A DNA stretch of 64,000 nt from contig LR746271.1 of the NCBI GenBank assembly GCA_902729315.2, positions 5,104,001-5,168,000 of the forward strand. The letters are read 5' to 3'. The stretch is from Spirodela intermedia (lineage: Eukaryota > Streptophyta > Magnoliopsida > Alismatales > Araceae). Below are positions 47,202-62,200 of this stretch, piece by piece; position 1 is the stretch's first letter; each line of letters starts with the position of its first letter. Under the pieces are notes generated by a model, which saw nothing but the letters and a program-made list of their open reading frames with translations, did no database searches and was not told where the DNA came from. Made by a program: the position numbers and the translations under genes.

Positions 47202-50200
47202 TCATCCAATAGGATGGTTATTGGCCTCCCAAGCATTATTCAATTCTCCCCACAGAGCCATCTCCACTTCTTCCCAGGAGGTGGCCCTCCTCAGATCCTT
47301 GCGTAGACTAAAGATGGTTCCAAGAACATTGTCTTCGTGGAGGATACAATAACACCTACAAGAGTTCAACATATTAGTTTCCTGTTTTGGAGAAGATTTG
47401 CAAAAAGTCAAAACTGAGACAAGAGTTGAAATATTAGGTGCTAAAGATGAGCATATTACTGTAACTGGTATGTAGGTTAAATGAAATAATCACCGATTTA
47501 AAAATATTATAATAAAATAATAAAGCAGACATTGGCTACCCTAAAACAGATTTAATGTTGGAAATGTTTAGCAAAGAGCTTAATAAGTTGGGTTTTAAAA
47601 GAAAAGAAAAGAAAAGAAAAAAGCTGCATTTTTTGCTGCTGATTTATGCTTGGATACAACCAGAAGAAGTTCATGGTAAGAGGGTAGAGCCTGTCATAAA
47701 ATGGTAATGACCAATCCAATGTGTTTTTCAAGGAATATCACTGAATATGAAGCGATGATTTGTTTAAAAATGGCATTGATCTGTGTAATCAGATGGCAAC
47801 AAGCAATGATGATATGTGTGGCTGAAGTCTTAACTTATATTGACTAATTTGCATGAAGAATACCATAAATATCATGTGCTCTGTATGAATTTATGACAGA
47901 AAAATAACCATCAGACATGATACGATAGGCATGTTGATTTAACATCCACAAATTAACGTGAAGAATACTGTGAACATCATGCACTATTTATGGAAAGACA
48001 AGCTTATTACTGAATTTATGACAGAAAAATAACCATCAGACATGACACTATATGACAGGAGAATAGCATGTAATATTTATGGACATGTTGATTTAACATC
48101 CACAAGTTAACATGAAGAATACTGTAAACATCATGCACTATTTATGGAAAGATAAGCTTACTACTGAATTTATGACAGAAAAATAAGTATAAGTGGAGTA
48201 ACTCCTGGCATACATGGCACGATATGATGCTCTTTCAAATTTCGTCTGGCTCATTGTTCCATCAGAAGGTTTTCTTCCTATGGGAAATCGGTAGCTTTCC
48301 AGGAAACGCTTGAAAAGACAAGAATCTGTTCTAAAAACATCTATATGTATTGGGATTAGATCGCAGATCGGATCACCTGACAAAAATGTGAAGGAAAGGA
48401 AGTCAGTCAGAAGGAAGATACAGCATTACTTCATTACTGGAGCTACCCACATAAGGAAAAAAAAATGCTTTGAGAAAATCACTCAAGAGATTGAAATCCA
48501 TTGCCATGAAAAAATGGCTGACGTACTGAAGAAATAGGTAGCTAATGCTGACTGCATGGTATTACTGAAGAAATTGTCTCGCATAAAACCTTAGTATAAA
48601 GCCTTTAAACGCATGTATTTTGCATGCTTCATTTCATGTGTTTGTAAAATAAAATATCACCAAATACATTAGAAAGCATAATTATATGATATCCTATCAA
48701 ACTTGATGACTTTTCTCTTGAACATGCATAATTTTGGTCCATAAAATCTGAAAAAGATAAAATTGGTGATGTTGGATTTCTGTAGGATAAAATGTAATCC
48801 TGCAGTGCATGATTCTGTTGACGTATGGCATAGGACAAATTAAACCGAGCTCTAAGGACTGAATTTCCATGGTTGGGAATACAAACCCATTCCTCCAATC
48901 TAATTTCGGAGGTAACTCAATCTTGGTTGATTCCTTCAAAGGAGATAAGAAAACAGAACGTGGAATCAGATGTAAATTATCCGAATGTGGGTGCAGATCA
49001 CACGAATTATGCCAACCAGGTCCTTATTTAAAAGACCATAAACTCGAATCTGCTTAATCTAGTACTGTCTAGGTGTAGTATGCGAAGATTTGAAGGCAGA
49101 TATTACAAATCAGATTTGGTAAATCAGAAATACAACCTAAAGACATGGTTAATAGAAGAGCCAAGAAGGGGACCGTCTGGTTCTTTCCTTCTTTGATAAA
49201 GCATCTGCAGACGTCCTCTATGAGATAGGTATGACAAGCCGACCTATCCCAACTCCATGCCTTTTGCTCAGTAAATGTCGCTATACGGGAGTTCATTGTG
49301 TTCTAAGTCAAAAATAGTCCAGGGTTGATGGAATTAAGCCTACAAACCATGGGAGAAAGGAAAGCAGGGGATAACAGACTCCGCAAAGGGATGAACTATG
49401 CATTCTTTCTTTGACAAGGTATTCGCGGCTGACATCCAAGAGAGCATTAGCCTGATCTCTTCACAGTCTATGCTTAAATTCATCATATTGTACCCTGTTT
49501 CCTACATGGACTGTGGGATATGTAGGCACGGTATCATTTTTTTTCTTTACAAGAATTGGCCTCTTGGCTGATTCAATCCCATGATGTGTTATTTTCTGCG
49601 ATTTTATTCAGAAGTTCAACATCATTAAAGGGGAGTATCAGGTAAGACGGTATTATCAAAGAGATCTTAATGAGAAAATTTGCATGTGAAAATTAGAATT
49701 GTACGCATGGGTGCCATGTGGGGATTTGGGACCAAGAAACTCAATATGAAAGCCTTCCAATTACTTGAGGCCGATCTTGAATAAATCTCAAAATTGTGTG
49801 AAGAAGTGGAGGAAAATATAATTCTGAGAAAATGAGCACACTAAACGCCCATGGAAGCGAAAAGCATGAAGAGAAAGAGGCCAGGCCACTGACAGGTCCA
49901 AATATCAGATGTAAGTATGTGAAATTCTGAGAAGAAAATTCCTTGGAAGGATTGAGAAGTCGATTAGCTAAGGAGAAGAGCAAAACTGGAGGCCTTCTGG
50001 TTTCTTGAAAAATTATGGACCTTGTGGTAGAGTTCACCTCGGTTGGTCTTCTCAAGTCTGATAGCTAGCTCTACAAAATCATTATAAAAGAGGCTCCTTA
50101 AGTTCTGAAGAAAACTAGAAGTGGAGGACAATGGCCATATCTATGGATGTTGACTGAGGGATAAACCTGCCACGAGACCCCACAGAAACAAAGAAAGCAC

Positions 50201-53200
50201 CAAAATTTGCATAAATACACCTACGTCTGCATGACCTCCTATAGTGATAAAGTATAACTACAGCGCTAATGCTGTTTAGTATTCCATAGCTTAAAAATGT
50301 CCCTAAGACATTATTTCAATACATTAGACAAGAGACTGAAGAATGAAGAAGTGGGATTCCAGAAAGCAGATAAACACGACTATTCTCATGCTTCCCTGAT
50401 ACATGACCACATACATTATCGCAAGAGTCATTACAGCAATTGCTTTTTAGACATCCAAAAAAATTCAAAGCAAGAAAATGGTAGTAAATTGAATTTATTT
50501 AGCAGAAAATCGAGAAATACTTGGTACCCCCATCTATTACAAAAGGAAAAGATTGCATAAAAATGATCTTTTTTTAAGCCAAAACTCGTCAATTTAGAGA
50601 GAAAGTGATTCAGAGGACATCGTAATAATAGAAACAACGTTCCTTGAACAACAGTTTTCAGGTCATCTAGATAAGATGGAGCATTTTGGAGTGAAATATT
50701 TATTACAAGAAGAAAACTCACCTATAAATAGGCTACTAAAATCAATAATGTGTGCAGGGTACCATCTTTCCTTGTTTCCTTCGATATTAACGTTTATCCC
50801 AGAATCGACAGACGTTGAATCCCCATCAGAGACTGCCTGATTAGTGCAATGGGTTAAAGGGCTGTGTTCCATATGGATATTATCATCCATGACATCCGAG
50901 TGTATCCATGAAGGTGAAGAACAGACTCTATACACGCCATCCTCTTCCTGATGAATAAAAGTGTATACATGTTATGGTTTAGTCATGAAATAAACAGGAA
51001 AACTTAACTCATGAGCAGAAATGACCTTGAATACACTGATCAACAGTGAAGTATCGTGTGGGATGTACTCCTCAACTTTATCAATCAGAACATTTGGAAT
51101 AGGGTCACCCCTGGAAATAGGAAAGGAATTTGTGGTAGAAAGCTGATCCTTTTAATAAAACATGTTAAAAAGCAAACATACGAAGAGGAATCATATGGAT
51201 GTGCAAAAAATTACCAAGCAAGGAAAATTAAACATTTGATATACACATTCTTGCTACTGATAAGAAGGCTGTCTAACACAGTATAAAGGAAGTCAAATAA
51301 AGACTTGAATGAAGATGGAGTGTAACAAGAATGACCTTGGCAGATTCTTTTCTAAAATAGAATGGATCTTCAGTTTTTTAGACAGAATAAAACAGTAACC
51401 AGAATAGAAGTGCATAAAATACTCAGAAAATTTCCACGTATCCTATATGAATTTTAAAATTTAGCGTTTATAACAGAAGAAAAATAAAAAAGTTTAAATG
51501 ATATCCAAGATTTCCCATTATGTCTAATATTTTACTTCTTTCATTAAAAAAAAGAATTTTATATCGTCTATATGATGATGATGATGATGATGATGATAAA
51601 AACCTTCCTCTTCAACCCATCACTCATTTAGCACACTTCATACCTATGGGACACGATAAGCACTTGATTGCTGGCGATTCTCCTGGTATAGCGCTGATCA
51701 CAAATCATAAAGTGACATGCACAGGCCAACATTCTAGATGGCATTTCTAGTTAAGAGACACAATAGGCTTAGAGTAGCTATTGAGCCTAATAAGATCTAT
51801 TCAGGACACCCATGAACGAAAGGGTACGGATTACTAGGATCTACTGATTATCCTATCAAAGCCTTGAATATAACAGGCATCAGATGGTACAGGCACACCA
51901 CATAATAATGGATCTTACACGAAAAAAAATAATTTGCATGGCATAAACTATGTAATTTCTGCATGCAACATAATCTAAGGTGTTTCACTTTCTTCATTGA
52001 TGAAACAGCATGGCTGTCACCGTTTTCTTCGATTAATGACTCAGCAAGTCTTCAAATGCTCAATCGAGTTTCATTAGAGTCTTAATCCATGCTTTGATTT
52101 TCCCCATTATCAATTGTCAAGCTTCAATGGGAAAGTATTTCAAACAGGTGCTAAATATCAGTGATATGCAACTCATGATAATCCCACCACATTAAATATG
52201 TTATCCCACTAAATTAGGGTGTAAATAAGTTACAACTACAACCAAACAAGAATTATATCAAATTATTCATGTTCCAAGCTATGCAATAGCACTTCCATGG
52301 TCCATAACAGTTACCATTGAACTAAGCGACTATGGAGATCTTTCTTTCTTTGTTCCACTGCTGCAATGAAAGGCTTCCATTCTGGTGAAAATATATTACG
52401 TTGTACAACATCATCATTGACAAAATGTCTCTCGAATATCTCGGAGTCCTTGTTTAAGCCATTCAAAGCTCTTCTCGGGGCATCATCCTCATTATCCTTT
52501 GAATGACCAGCAATTGTCGGCAATGGCAGGAGGTGAAGATTATGCAGTTGATCTCCCAAAAATGAGGCTAAATCAAGATTGTCATCCAGTGAAAGTTTGT
52601 CTCTTCTGAAAGAAAAAAGTAACCAGTTTGTAATTGGTATCATGTTTGTAGGCAAGTGCATATTATAAATGTGTCACATAAATGGTTAACAGAGGATTTT
52701 TCAAAGGGGTACTCTTTTATTCCTAGGTAACTGAAGAAAATCAGATTAAATAACTTACACATTAGCAAAGATGTCTCCTCTGCATCTCTTAGTAATCAAG
52801 AAAGGCCACATCTTTGGCAATGAAACCGCTGATTCTTTACTTGACTCAAATTCCATCTTACCCCAAATACCAAAAGGAAAATCATCATTACGGCAGTTGT
52901 CATTGACCAAGTTTAAGCTTCTAACCTGATCTGGCACTCCTCTGCCAGCCCAGGTACAAATTCTATAAGAACCATTCGGCTCATGAGCAAGAATACCACT
53001 AGAAATAACATCAGGAACATGTTTTACCAACGGTGATTCCACTCTATGAAGTATGCTGTAGAACTCAAGCTGAAAAAATAACATTTAGATACTCATCATA
53101 CGAACTGAAAAAGGCTTAGCAAATTAAGAATTTAAGCGTCCAAATTAATACCTCTGTGCCCAGACTGTACAATGATGATGCTAAACCTCCTTCAACATAC

Positions 53201-56200
53201 AGCTTAATTACATAGTCAGAAACCAGGTACACCTGCCAAAGTAGATGTTTTACGGGACAAACATTGTTAGACCTAAAACAATACTAATTTACAGATCTTG
53301 AAACAAGCTCAAAGGACAACTGTTACACATAGATATAACAATTATTACAATTTTTTGAATTTTATATTGATGTATAAAAATGTGCAGGAGAGAATAGGAC
53401 TGAATTTTTTTATCTATCCATGATAGGATATAGAAGTGCAACCCAAGGTCTGTATCCTCAAATCTTCAAAAGCAGCCACTACCGTATGGTTGAACGCTCT
53501 CAAACAGAAGATTACAAATTTCTAGCAATGAAAGAAATGGCATGAAAGGCAGCATCATTTTACATCATGAGTATTCATGGAAATCATTGAATGGGTATTG
53601 CAGTCAAAACCTTTTAACCACCCATCAAGAAAAATACAGCATTCTCAAAAGTAGAAGATAGCCATAATTCAATAGGAAAAATTAAAACTTAAAATTATGT
53701 CCTCCAAAAAACTACACACTACCAAATGAAGTACTAGTTAAACACGTGCGTGCATACAGGTAAAAAAAATCAATCATTGATCCTGATATCTCCAGTTCTT
53801 CAAAACAAGAAAGATCCTGGATTTCAGTTTTCAGTGACTGAATCTCTCATTAGCAAATCTTACAGTCAACATGAAAATGCTTAAGGTTGAATTCAATACC
53901 TACTAGTCTACAATTCTTATTCTGGCAAGAAAAACTAACTTTTCCTCTTTGCAGAGGGAATGAACTACAGTTTTTTAGTTCTCTCAACTGTCATTTGAGC
54001 TGAGGACTCGCCAAAAACAAAAAAGAAAAACCACAGTGATGCAATCGCAATTAGGTACTCATGAGGTCCTAATATAGCCGAATTTCTACGAAAATAAAAA
54101 AACTGAGCTTCCTGCTGAATTCATAAAATAATAAATAAATAAATAAGCACATGATAAAGAAGCCACTTACTGGATTGCTACCTGTGCCAACAGGAAGCTT
54201 CTCATCGTCCAAAGGAGAAGGCAAATTATTTGAAGCACAGATTTCCATGATGCAAGCAAGCCACCTGTCTGCCTTAAGGGCTAGGCTAGCTCCCTAAATT
54301 AAATTTTAAAGGAGAACAATAAACGTCATCAAAAATAATTTTTGAATAGATGCTAATGTAAATCAGAATTACTGCAATGAAGAAAATCACCTTCCAAACA
54401 AGGGGTCTGATCTGCGGTTTGACAACCCAGAGCCTATGTAACCATTCTCTGAATTCTCTCTGTCCTATGCAATTGCCCTCACCCCAAGTACAATTGTAGT
54501 GGTCAACTTCTTCACTCAAAAACTTCGATAAAAAGTCAATATCATATGAAAAATTCATCTCACTGAAACCATTGAAATTTTCTAACTCATCATCCTCTTC
54601 AGCTCTGCTCTTGTCTTCAGCAGGATTAACATGTTCTGGCATCGTTTTTTTCAGAGATCCATTCACATAATCCGAATCGTTTGTATCTGCCACATCTTGT
54701 TTGACACTTTTAACTACTCGATCTTGAACAGCAAGCCATCCAGCACGAGTTACTCCTTTATGAAGATGACCAGGGCAAAAGTCAAGACATACAAACTGAA
54801 AGTTAGATGCGTTAACAAAGTTTTGAGTGACAGCAATGGTAGTCTCCAAATTTAGCACACAGTGCCACCACCCACTAGGGACAAAAATTGTCTCTCCAGG
54901 TAGCTGTGTACATTCTATCGGCTTATCTTTTTCTGCCAGAAAAGGATAAATATCAAGCCACCACTGCATAGTAACAGAAAATACAATCAGAAATGAAAAT
55001 TTGCATACCATGTAAATATAGAACTCTTTTGACCCACAATGCAAAACATAGAACAAGTTTGCACTATTAAAATATTCGAAAATATAGCATGCGTTACTGG
55101 ACCTGCAAAGATGATGGAGTCTCAATATCAACATCACCATCTTCTTCATTTACGTGCACTGTGACACCTACCGGCACTCTTCCTGGAGGATACAACGCCC
55201 ACCTTTGAACAGATTTAATAAATGAAAAAAAACACACGATCAATTAGGCAGAATTTTGATTGGATTATAATTCCAAAAAAAGCAGCAAAAAAAAGCATTT
55301 TTAAATGGAAAACAAGTCTAATAAAGCCATAAACGAAATAGCTTTGTGACGAAAAATAATTCTGCACATAGATACATTGAAAATATATAAGATCTTAAAA
55401 TCAAAGAAAGTTGACATAATCACAGTCAAATGGGCAGAAGCTATGGTGTCATGCAAATTCCTACAGAGTTTGACGTAAAAATATTGGAAGAAGGTTCAAT
55501 GAGAAAAAGGTAGGCGGAATCGCTTTGACACATGGAAAAATCTAAGGCTTTCATTTCTCCCAGGACTCTACTATCTTTCAGCTGAAGAAAACAAAACTGT
55601 GAGTAATTAATCTATGTTTAATATCCACTGAAACTACCCTTGCCCCAAAGGTTTCTCAACGTTGCTTGACTGGTTAAAAATTTCTTTTATTTCATTTGAT
55701 ATTTTCAGAAGCAAACTTGTGATTGAATAATTGCTGACTTAGTAAAAAAAACTGTTCGAATCCTGGGCAAATTACTTTAGATGTTATCATAATCAAAATG
55801 AAATTCCCAAGGTTCAGCTAAGGAAATAGACTACATTTGGGGTTTGACCAAACCACTGTAATGGTTATCTCTTGCAATCATTTTCATCTATGCACATGAA
55901 ATTCCCCAACAACTATTTACACAACCGTGAAAAATAAACTAGTTATGTCTTCAAATATAGATACATAAGTATTTATTAAATAAGAAATTTTTTCCTTTGT
56001 AGGCACTAAATTTCGTAATTAAAGCCAAAGGAAGTCATTCACTGAGAAAAATGTGCAATACATATAGAGTCAAACAGTTGGCTGTTTGCGAATTACAACT
56101 CACGTCTAGGAATGTCTACATGCCTACACAGGTAGGACCCCATGAGTTTTCCAAGGTGAAGAAGAGTTGGTAGGGAGGTCTTTTACACCTATGGCATCAT

Positions 56201-59200
56201 ATGATAACATAAGCAGCAATAAGTACAATTTATGCTGAAAATTTCTTTAAAAGTTTTTGGCAAACTTGCAAATCTCTAGGCTAGAGGAACGTTGATTCTT
56301 TCACACTCCATTTTGTCGTCGAGTGTATAAACAAAACACTTCAAGGCAATGTCTCAATATTTTATAAAAGCACTTATGACATCTCTCAAGGTACTGTCAC
56401 CACTATCTGATCAAAGTGCTTATATATCACGCCCCAATAGTAGAGGGTCATTTTTTTCAAATCTACTGTATAATCATTTTCCAGAACACATTGATACTAC
56501 ATGATCTTCCTTTCTTGACTTCTTCATGTTAATCTAGGTACACCAAGTTTAGGCATTAATGACAATGATAAGATTTCCAGAGCCATAGATGGGAGAAGAT
56601 CTTATATACATATATAAATTTTATTAGCTGAGAATGGAAGCTAATGATACTGAAAATATTCAAGACTCACTTGGCAAAATAGTAAGAGGACAAGATTTTC
56701 GAAGACTTTGGGTAATCTGCCTTGACTAAAAATGCCACTCATAGATCTCTTCAATGTATTGGACCATATCTTTTTTCCCTTTGAAGACCTCCACTTCATA
56801 TGATTACTCTCGATTTTTTGTCCAATCCTCTGATCTAGAAACCTCTAAAAACATATGAATCGCGAAGAAGCCGATTTCATTGATAAATTAGAGAATTGAA
56901 CACCAAGATTAAATGAAAATCAAATTCGATAATTCCCTTTTTGATTGCTCTGAATCTGGTATGGGTCACTTTATCTTTTTTACAGATCAGAAAGTTATTA
57001 AAAAGGACCTTTAAAGCACGAATCAGGTGAGTTATGCTGCCTGAGTCTACAACCCATGAGGTATTTGTTTAAATGTCTAGTGACACTCGAAGCTACCCGG
57101 CTAGTACATGGCTAATAGTCTTGTACAGGAACCTACCCTTCACCACCATTAATAGTTCTGGCTCTTGCTTAAATTTTCATACTCCACACTTCACGACCAC
57201 AAAATCTCTATCCATCATTTTTCTTCAGCTTTCTGCAGTGACCTGGTGTAACCATTGAACGCCCTTCATATTAAGAATTTGGCTCCCCAATATTTCAAGT
57301 TCTCGTTGAAAATAAAAAAATTGCATTCCAGGTAATTTTTGTTCTAGTCATCTCGATTACTTCATTCATTCATGGCACAGTCAGGATCCAGCCATTCGCT
57401 TGACAGGAAGACAAAGTGGTCACACTCAAGCTATTTTCAGCTCAATTATGACACAAGCAGGTCATTGAGGTTTCTTCCCACTCACTTATCCTCCACAAGC
57501 ACACGCATTTCTCTTGTTACTGTCATTTCCTGATGATATGTTGAACTTTGCCATCCAAAACATTGAAGATCTAAACCATAACCATGATATAATTTTACAT
57601 GTAAGCACAAGAGGTGAGGAACACCCCGTTTTTTGGAAAAAAATCTTATCTTACTTGAAACAATAAACTTTTAACCGTCATATCATTTGAAATTAAGCAA
57701 TTTCAACAAGCAGCTCTAAAATCACATATAGTACCTCCGTAATCCAACTAAAATTATCAACTTGACATTCTTCAATAGAGCATCTTTCCTCCAAAGACAA
57801 AGTCACCCTATACAACTCAAACCAAGTTTCATTGCCCTCACCTTGCGATCATATTCAGCGTTCACCCTCCCCCAAGGTTAACAACAATTTAGAGTTAAGG
57901 GACCATATCACGAGAGTCAGACAGACAGGCCAATCTGCCAGAAAATCAAATCCAAGATCGAGGTATTCGCAAAGGACTTCAGTTTCACGATAAAACATAA
58001 TATATACCATGGTTTCTCAAGTAAGAGATTCACAAATGTCACTTCACGACTATGATCGAAATCTTACACGAAATTTGAGAAAAAATGTTCCTGAATATGG
58101 AAAAAGAAATCCCAGCAATACCATTTGGTATGTGTTTAAGGACTAGGGAATAAAGATTGCATGACATAATTAAGACCATGGTCATGCCCCATAACTATCT
58201 CACACGATTGAACCCAAAGCTAAAGCCAAGACTTTTAATGCAGGTTCAATATTAACTTCCCACAGACTTGACCAGAGTAATATCTCTAAACAAGTTCTAC
58301 AAAGATGCATAATGAAGCCATTGGATCGAAATCTATGTGGAGATGGCATCATAAGTGCCCTATAATGCATAAAAAAGATGAATGTCCAGTCCAACTGGTG
58401 ATAAATCTTGTTCAGGAGTGGGAAGGCAGGAGAAGACTAGTAAAGCATACCATTCAATCAAATACAGTACACATTCACATGTGAAGTCAAGAAAGCATGG
58501 ACAGGAAACCAAATAATAATCTTACCTTTTACGTCCAACTAGAAGTGTGTTCCAGGCACTGGTAAGAGCTGGATCTACATGCCAAGATGCACCAGACCTT
58601 TCAGGTCCAATAATTAACCATCTAAAAGGCGGTCGTTGTTCTTCATCTAAGACATCAAAAAAGTCTTCTTTAAAGAGAGTAGGAACACTGTAGTCCTCCA
58701 ACAAACTTGGTGCAGATTCTCCAAACTATAAAAAAAGCAGTCATATTAGTAAAAAGGTTCAAGCATCCTATGTAAGGCAAGTGAACGGACACTAAGGAGC
58801 ACACCTTATCATCAAAAATGTAAAGGGGATCTTCATCATGCTGACATGACATGTAGGAAACATAATCCTTAAATTTCATAGTTATTTTCTTTGAACTTCG
58901 CTGAGAAATCCTGAATGCTGTTTCTCCGTACTTCTCTACGAATTGATCAACTGTCCACGTTTTCCTTGCTGGCCAAGTGTTGGCGAGATCAGTCAGTAAA
59001 ACCTGAGATAAGGAAAAAACTTTACATTATATTTGAATGAAACGGAGAGGATAAGTTCCATGTAACAGAGGGTATGAATAAGATTCAAATAAAATGAAAT
59101 AGATGCAAGTGCTTCTTAGATTGTATAATAAAAATGTAACATAAATGAAGGCACCTTTAATTTTACAAAAGAAATGTCACAGAAAAATACCAAAGCGCTC

Positions 59201-62200
59201 CCTCAGAACGCATGTGAAGTTTAATATGAATATAGAATATCCCATCATTAATATAACTCTATAAATGAGCATAATAAGAAAATTGTTTTGGTCTTCTGTT
59301 TAGAGACAGAAAAATATTTTTTGTCCACCAATAAAAGAGGTTATAGATCATACTGGTTTTTTGCCACTGTAATCAGCACAAAACTCGTCAAAGGATATGT
59401 TCTTTCTCTCAAGATAGCCATCGTCTTTATAAAATGCATCTAATGTTGTAAAGCACCGGTACCATCTCCGGTAAAGAAATAAAGAGTTGAATCCTGTACC
59501 ACCAAAGGATAAAGAGAAAAACAATGATACGGCATTATAACCTTGGTGAGATCTCTCAAATCCAAAAAACCTACTGCAAAGAATCTTGAAGAAAGGGCAT
59601 ACCGTCAAACTTAAAAGTTTTTTCACAAGACTCTGAAACTTCAGTGACTAAATTTTGTCTGGAAAAATGGCAATCCTGACTTTGTTAGGACACAACTGAG
59701 GAAAGGCTAAAGAAATATGTAAAAAAGATGAAAAATGTGATGAAATTTAAGGAAACGTAAAGAAAATATATAAAAAAAAGGCCATTGACACACACCGATA
59801 TAACATGGTTTTCTTCCAAGAGCTTTTGTACTCCAGTGGGCCAGGGATTCTGAGGCACAGACTCATCCAAAGGGGCTCCTCATTGCATAATGTGTACATA
59901 ACACTACATAAGTAAATGGATTCAGAATGATGAAAAAAATGAGATAGATTACAGTTAGTTAAATAAATTTCGAGAAAGCAAGAACAGTAACTAAATAGTA
60001 AAGCGTCAAAACTGGAAGACCGTGATTTCAAAGAATGGAAAGTTGTTACATCACCCTAAAACCAGAGCCAAAAGAGGATTACCCTAGTCATCTGGTGTGG
60101 CAAAAAAAAAGCACGTAGATCTATAACAGCAAATAAGACAGAACCAAAGAATAATTCTAGGTCAACCAATGTAAGAACGGATATAAATGAGTCTTTTGGG
60201 TTATTGTCAAGGAGAGGACTGAATCTTGAAACTCATTCAAATGGTCATTAAAATTCTGTAGCAGCCTTTTTTCAAATGCCAATCTGCAAAAAAGATCACC
60301 CTGTGCTCCCAAGAAAATTAGATCACAACCCTCCAATAATCATAAGAGAAAACATGCAAATCACACCACTAATCTGAGTCCACTAAACAATTACCAAACA
60401 TAACGTAACATAAAAAATGTGTGATCCGTCCCATCCACTCGATAGGACACCTCAGGGCCATTATGGGGTCCACTTGGTCAAATTGCTCCTACATCATCAA
60501 ATTAGCCTGCTGCTTGCATGAACCATCATGTTGGGAACAGTAACTGATAAATCTAAACACTAGTATGCAAAGTATGAAAAGCACTAAACAAAGGATATTG
60601 ATGGAAATATACTGAAGGAAAATATTGTTGTGACGGAACCTATGAAGTGAGTGGTATACCTTAAAATTTATATAAGGTACAAAATTACTTCTAAGAAACA
60701 AAGGGATTATAATGAGATGTTGCTTGATAATGCTTCACGAGTAGGAAGTTTTGAATTTCAATTTATATGTTTGTGAATTCTTTATGGGTATCATTCAATA
60801 GAACTACATTGAGATATGTTTAACATGATACACAATCAGATACTTCCAGGGATTAACTTTTATCAGAACTTGACTTTATTCCACACCTTGTCACTTAATT
60901 AAGTCAATGGCCCACTGCTTTGATCTAAACAAGCCAAAGAGAGAGTCAACATCCACCAGAGCAGGTGGTGTTTTTTCGAACATCCTATTCAGGAACATGT
61001 AATTAATCGAACTAAAACACAACGAAAACTACAACCACTGTTTATGTTTTCAAGTAGCCTGATAATATACCGTACCATAAACATAGCCAATAAATGTTTA
61101 GGTTCAGAGTTGCTTATTGAGCTGATTGAACCCATAAATGTGAACAACCCAGCGAAACATTTCTTTCTACTTCGAAAGAAGATGAATCATACGGATGAAT
61201 CCTATGCTAGTACTCTAATATATCTTTATAAAATGATCTGTAAATAAGCCGTTACTTTGGTGGGTTTAGGCATCTTTTTCTTCACCATTAAAAGCTGAAT
61301 TCTCAGTGGAACAGCCAAAAGGGGGCAATTCCTCCTTATTTTGATATGTCGTTTTACTCAGGTAGCAAAGGTAGACACCGCTCAAGTGGCAAAGGCTCTG
61401 AGGTCACTTAATGCTTCTCAACAATGCCCCACAACAAGTTAGTTACCTAAAATAACCTTCACGGGCTGAAAATAATGAAGCAGCAAATCGACGATGTATA
61501 CACTTATTGGGAGAAGTACACCTTGGCAACCACAGTGCTAAAGAGGCAACCAAGGTGGTCTAAGGCGACCAATGCAAGCACCTTACTGGGGACTCGTACA
61601 CCTAGAGCTCATCACAAAAGTAATATTATTCCATCTTCTCAAACTAAAGTACTAGAATTGCAGAGATTCGTTGAATGGGCTTAAACTATAGATCCTTCTC
61701 CTTTCATTCCTGCAACGGTAGAGATTAGTTTTCCCTCACTGCGACATCGTCTATATCATTCACCTTCGTCATTTTCCAGGAATATTTTTCTAGCCCGGAT
61801 AAGATTTAGGTCTCCTCCTCCTCTTAGTGATTCTCCGTTGTTTTCATGATCGTCCCACTGTACTCAATGCATGATCAAACCCACAATTGTACACATAATT
61901 TTCCATCAATTTATAATGAAAATTTGGCGAGTCCTTACGTTTTTCTTCAAGGAATTTCTCTTCAAACGCTAGTCTTTGAGATCCGGAAAATCTCCAAAGT
62001 TCACATCTAATTCCATTTTTGTAACCTCACGTAAGGAACAAATTCTGAGTGAAGTCTCAAAATGATATAAGACGCGGCAGCATTTTCCATGAATTATCAC
62101 TAAGGAAAAAATACCAGAAAAATCATCACGCAGATAAAAGAGCTACTGCGAGCACAAAAACGAGGGTGGTTGCAGGTTGTCGAACGTCTTAGCGACAACA

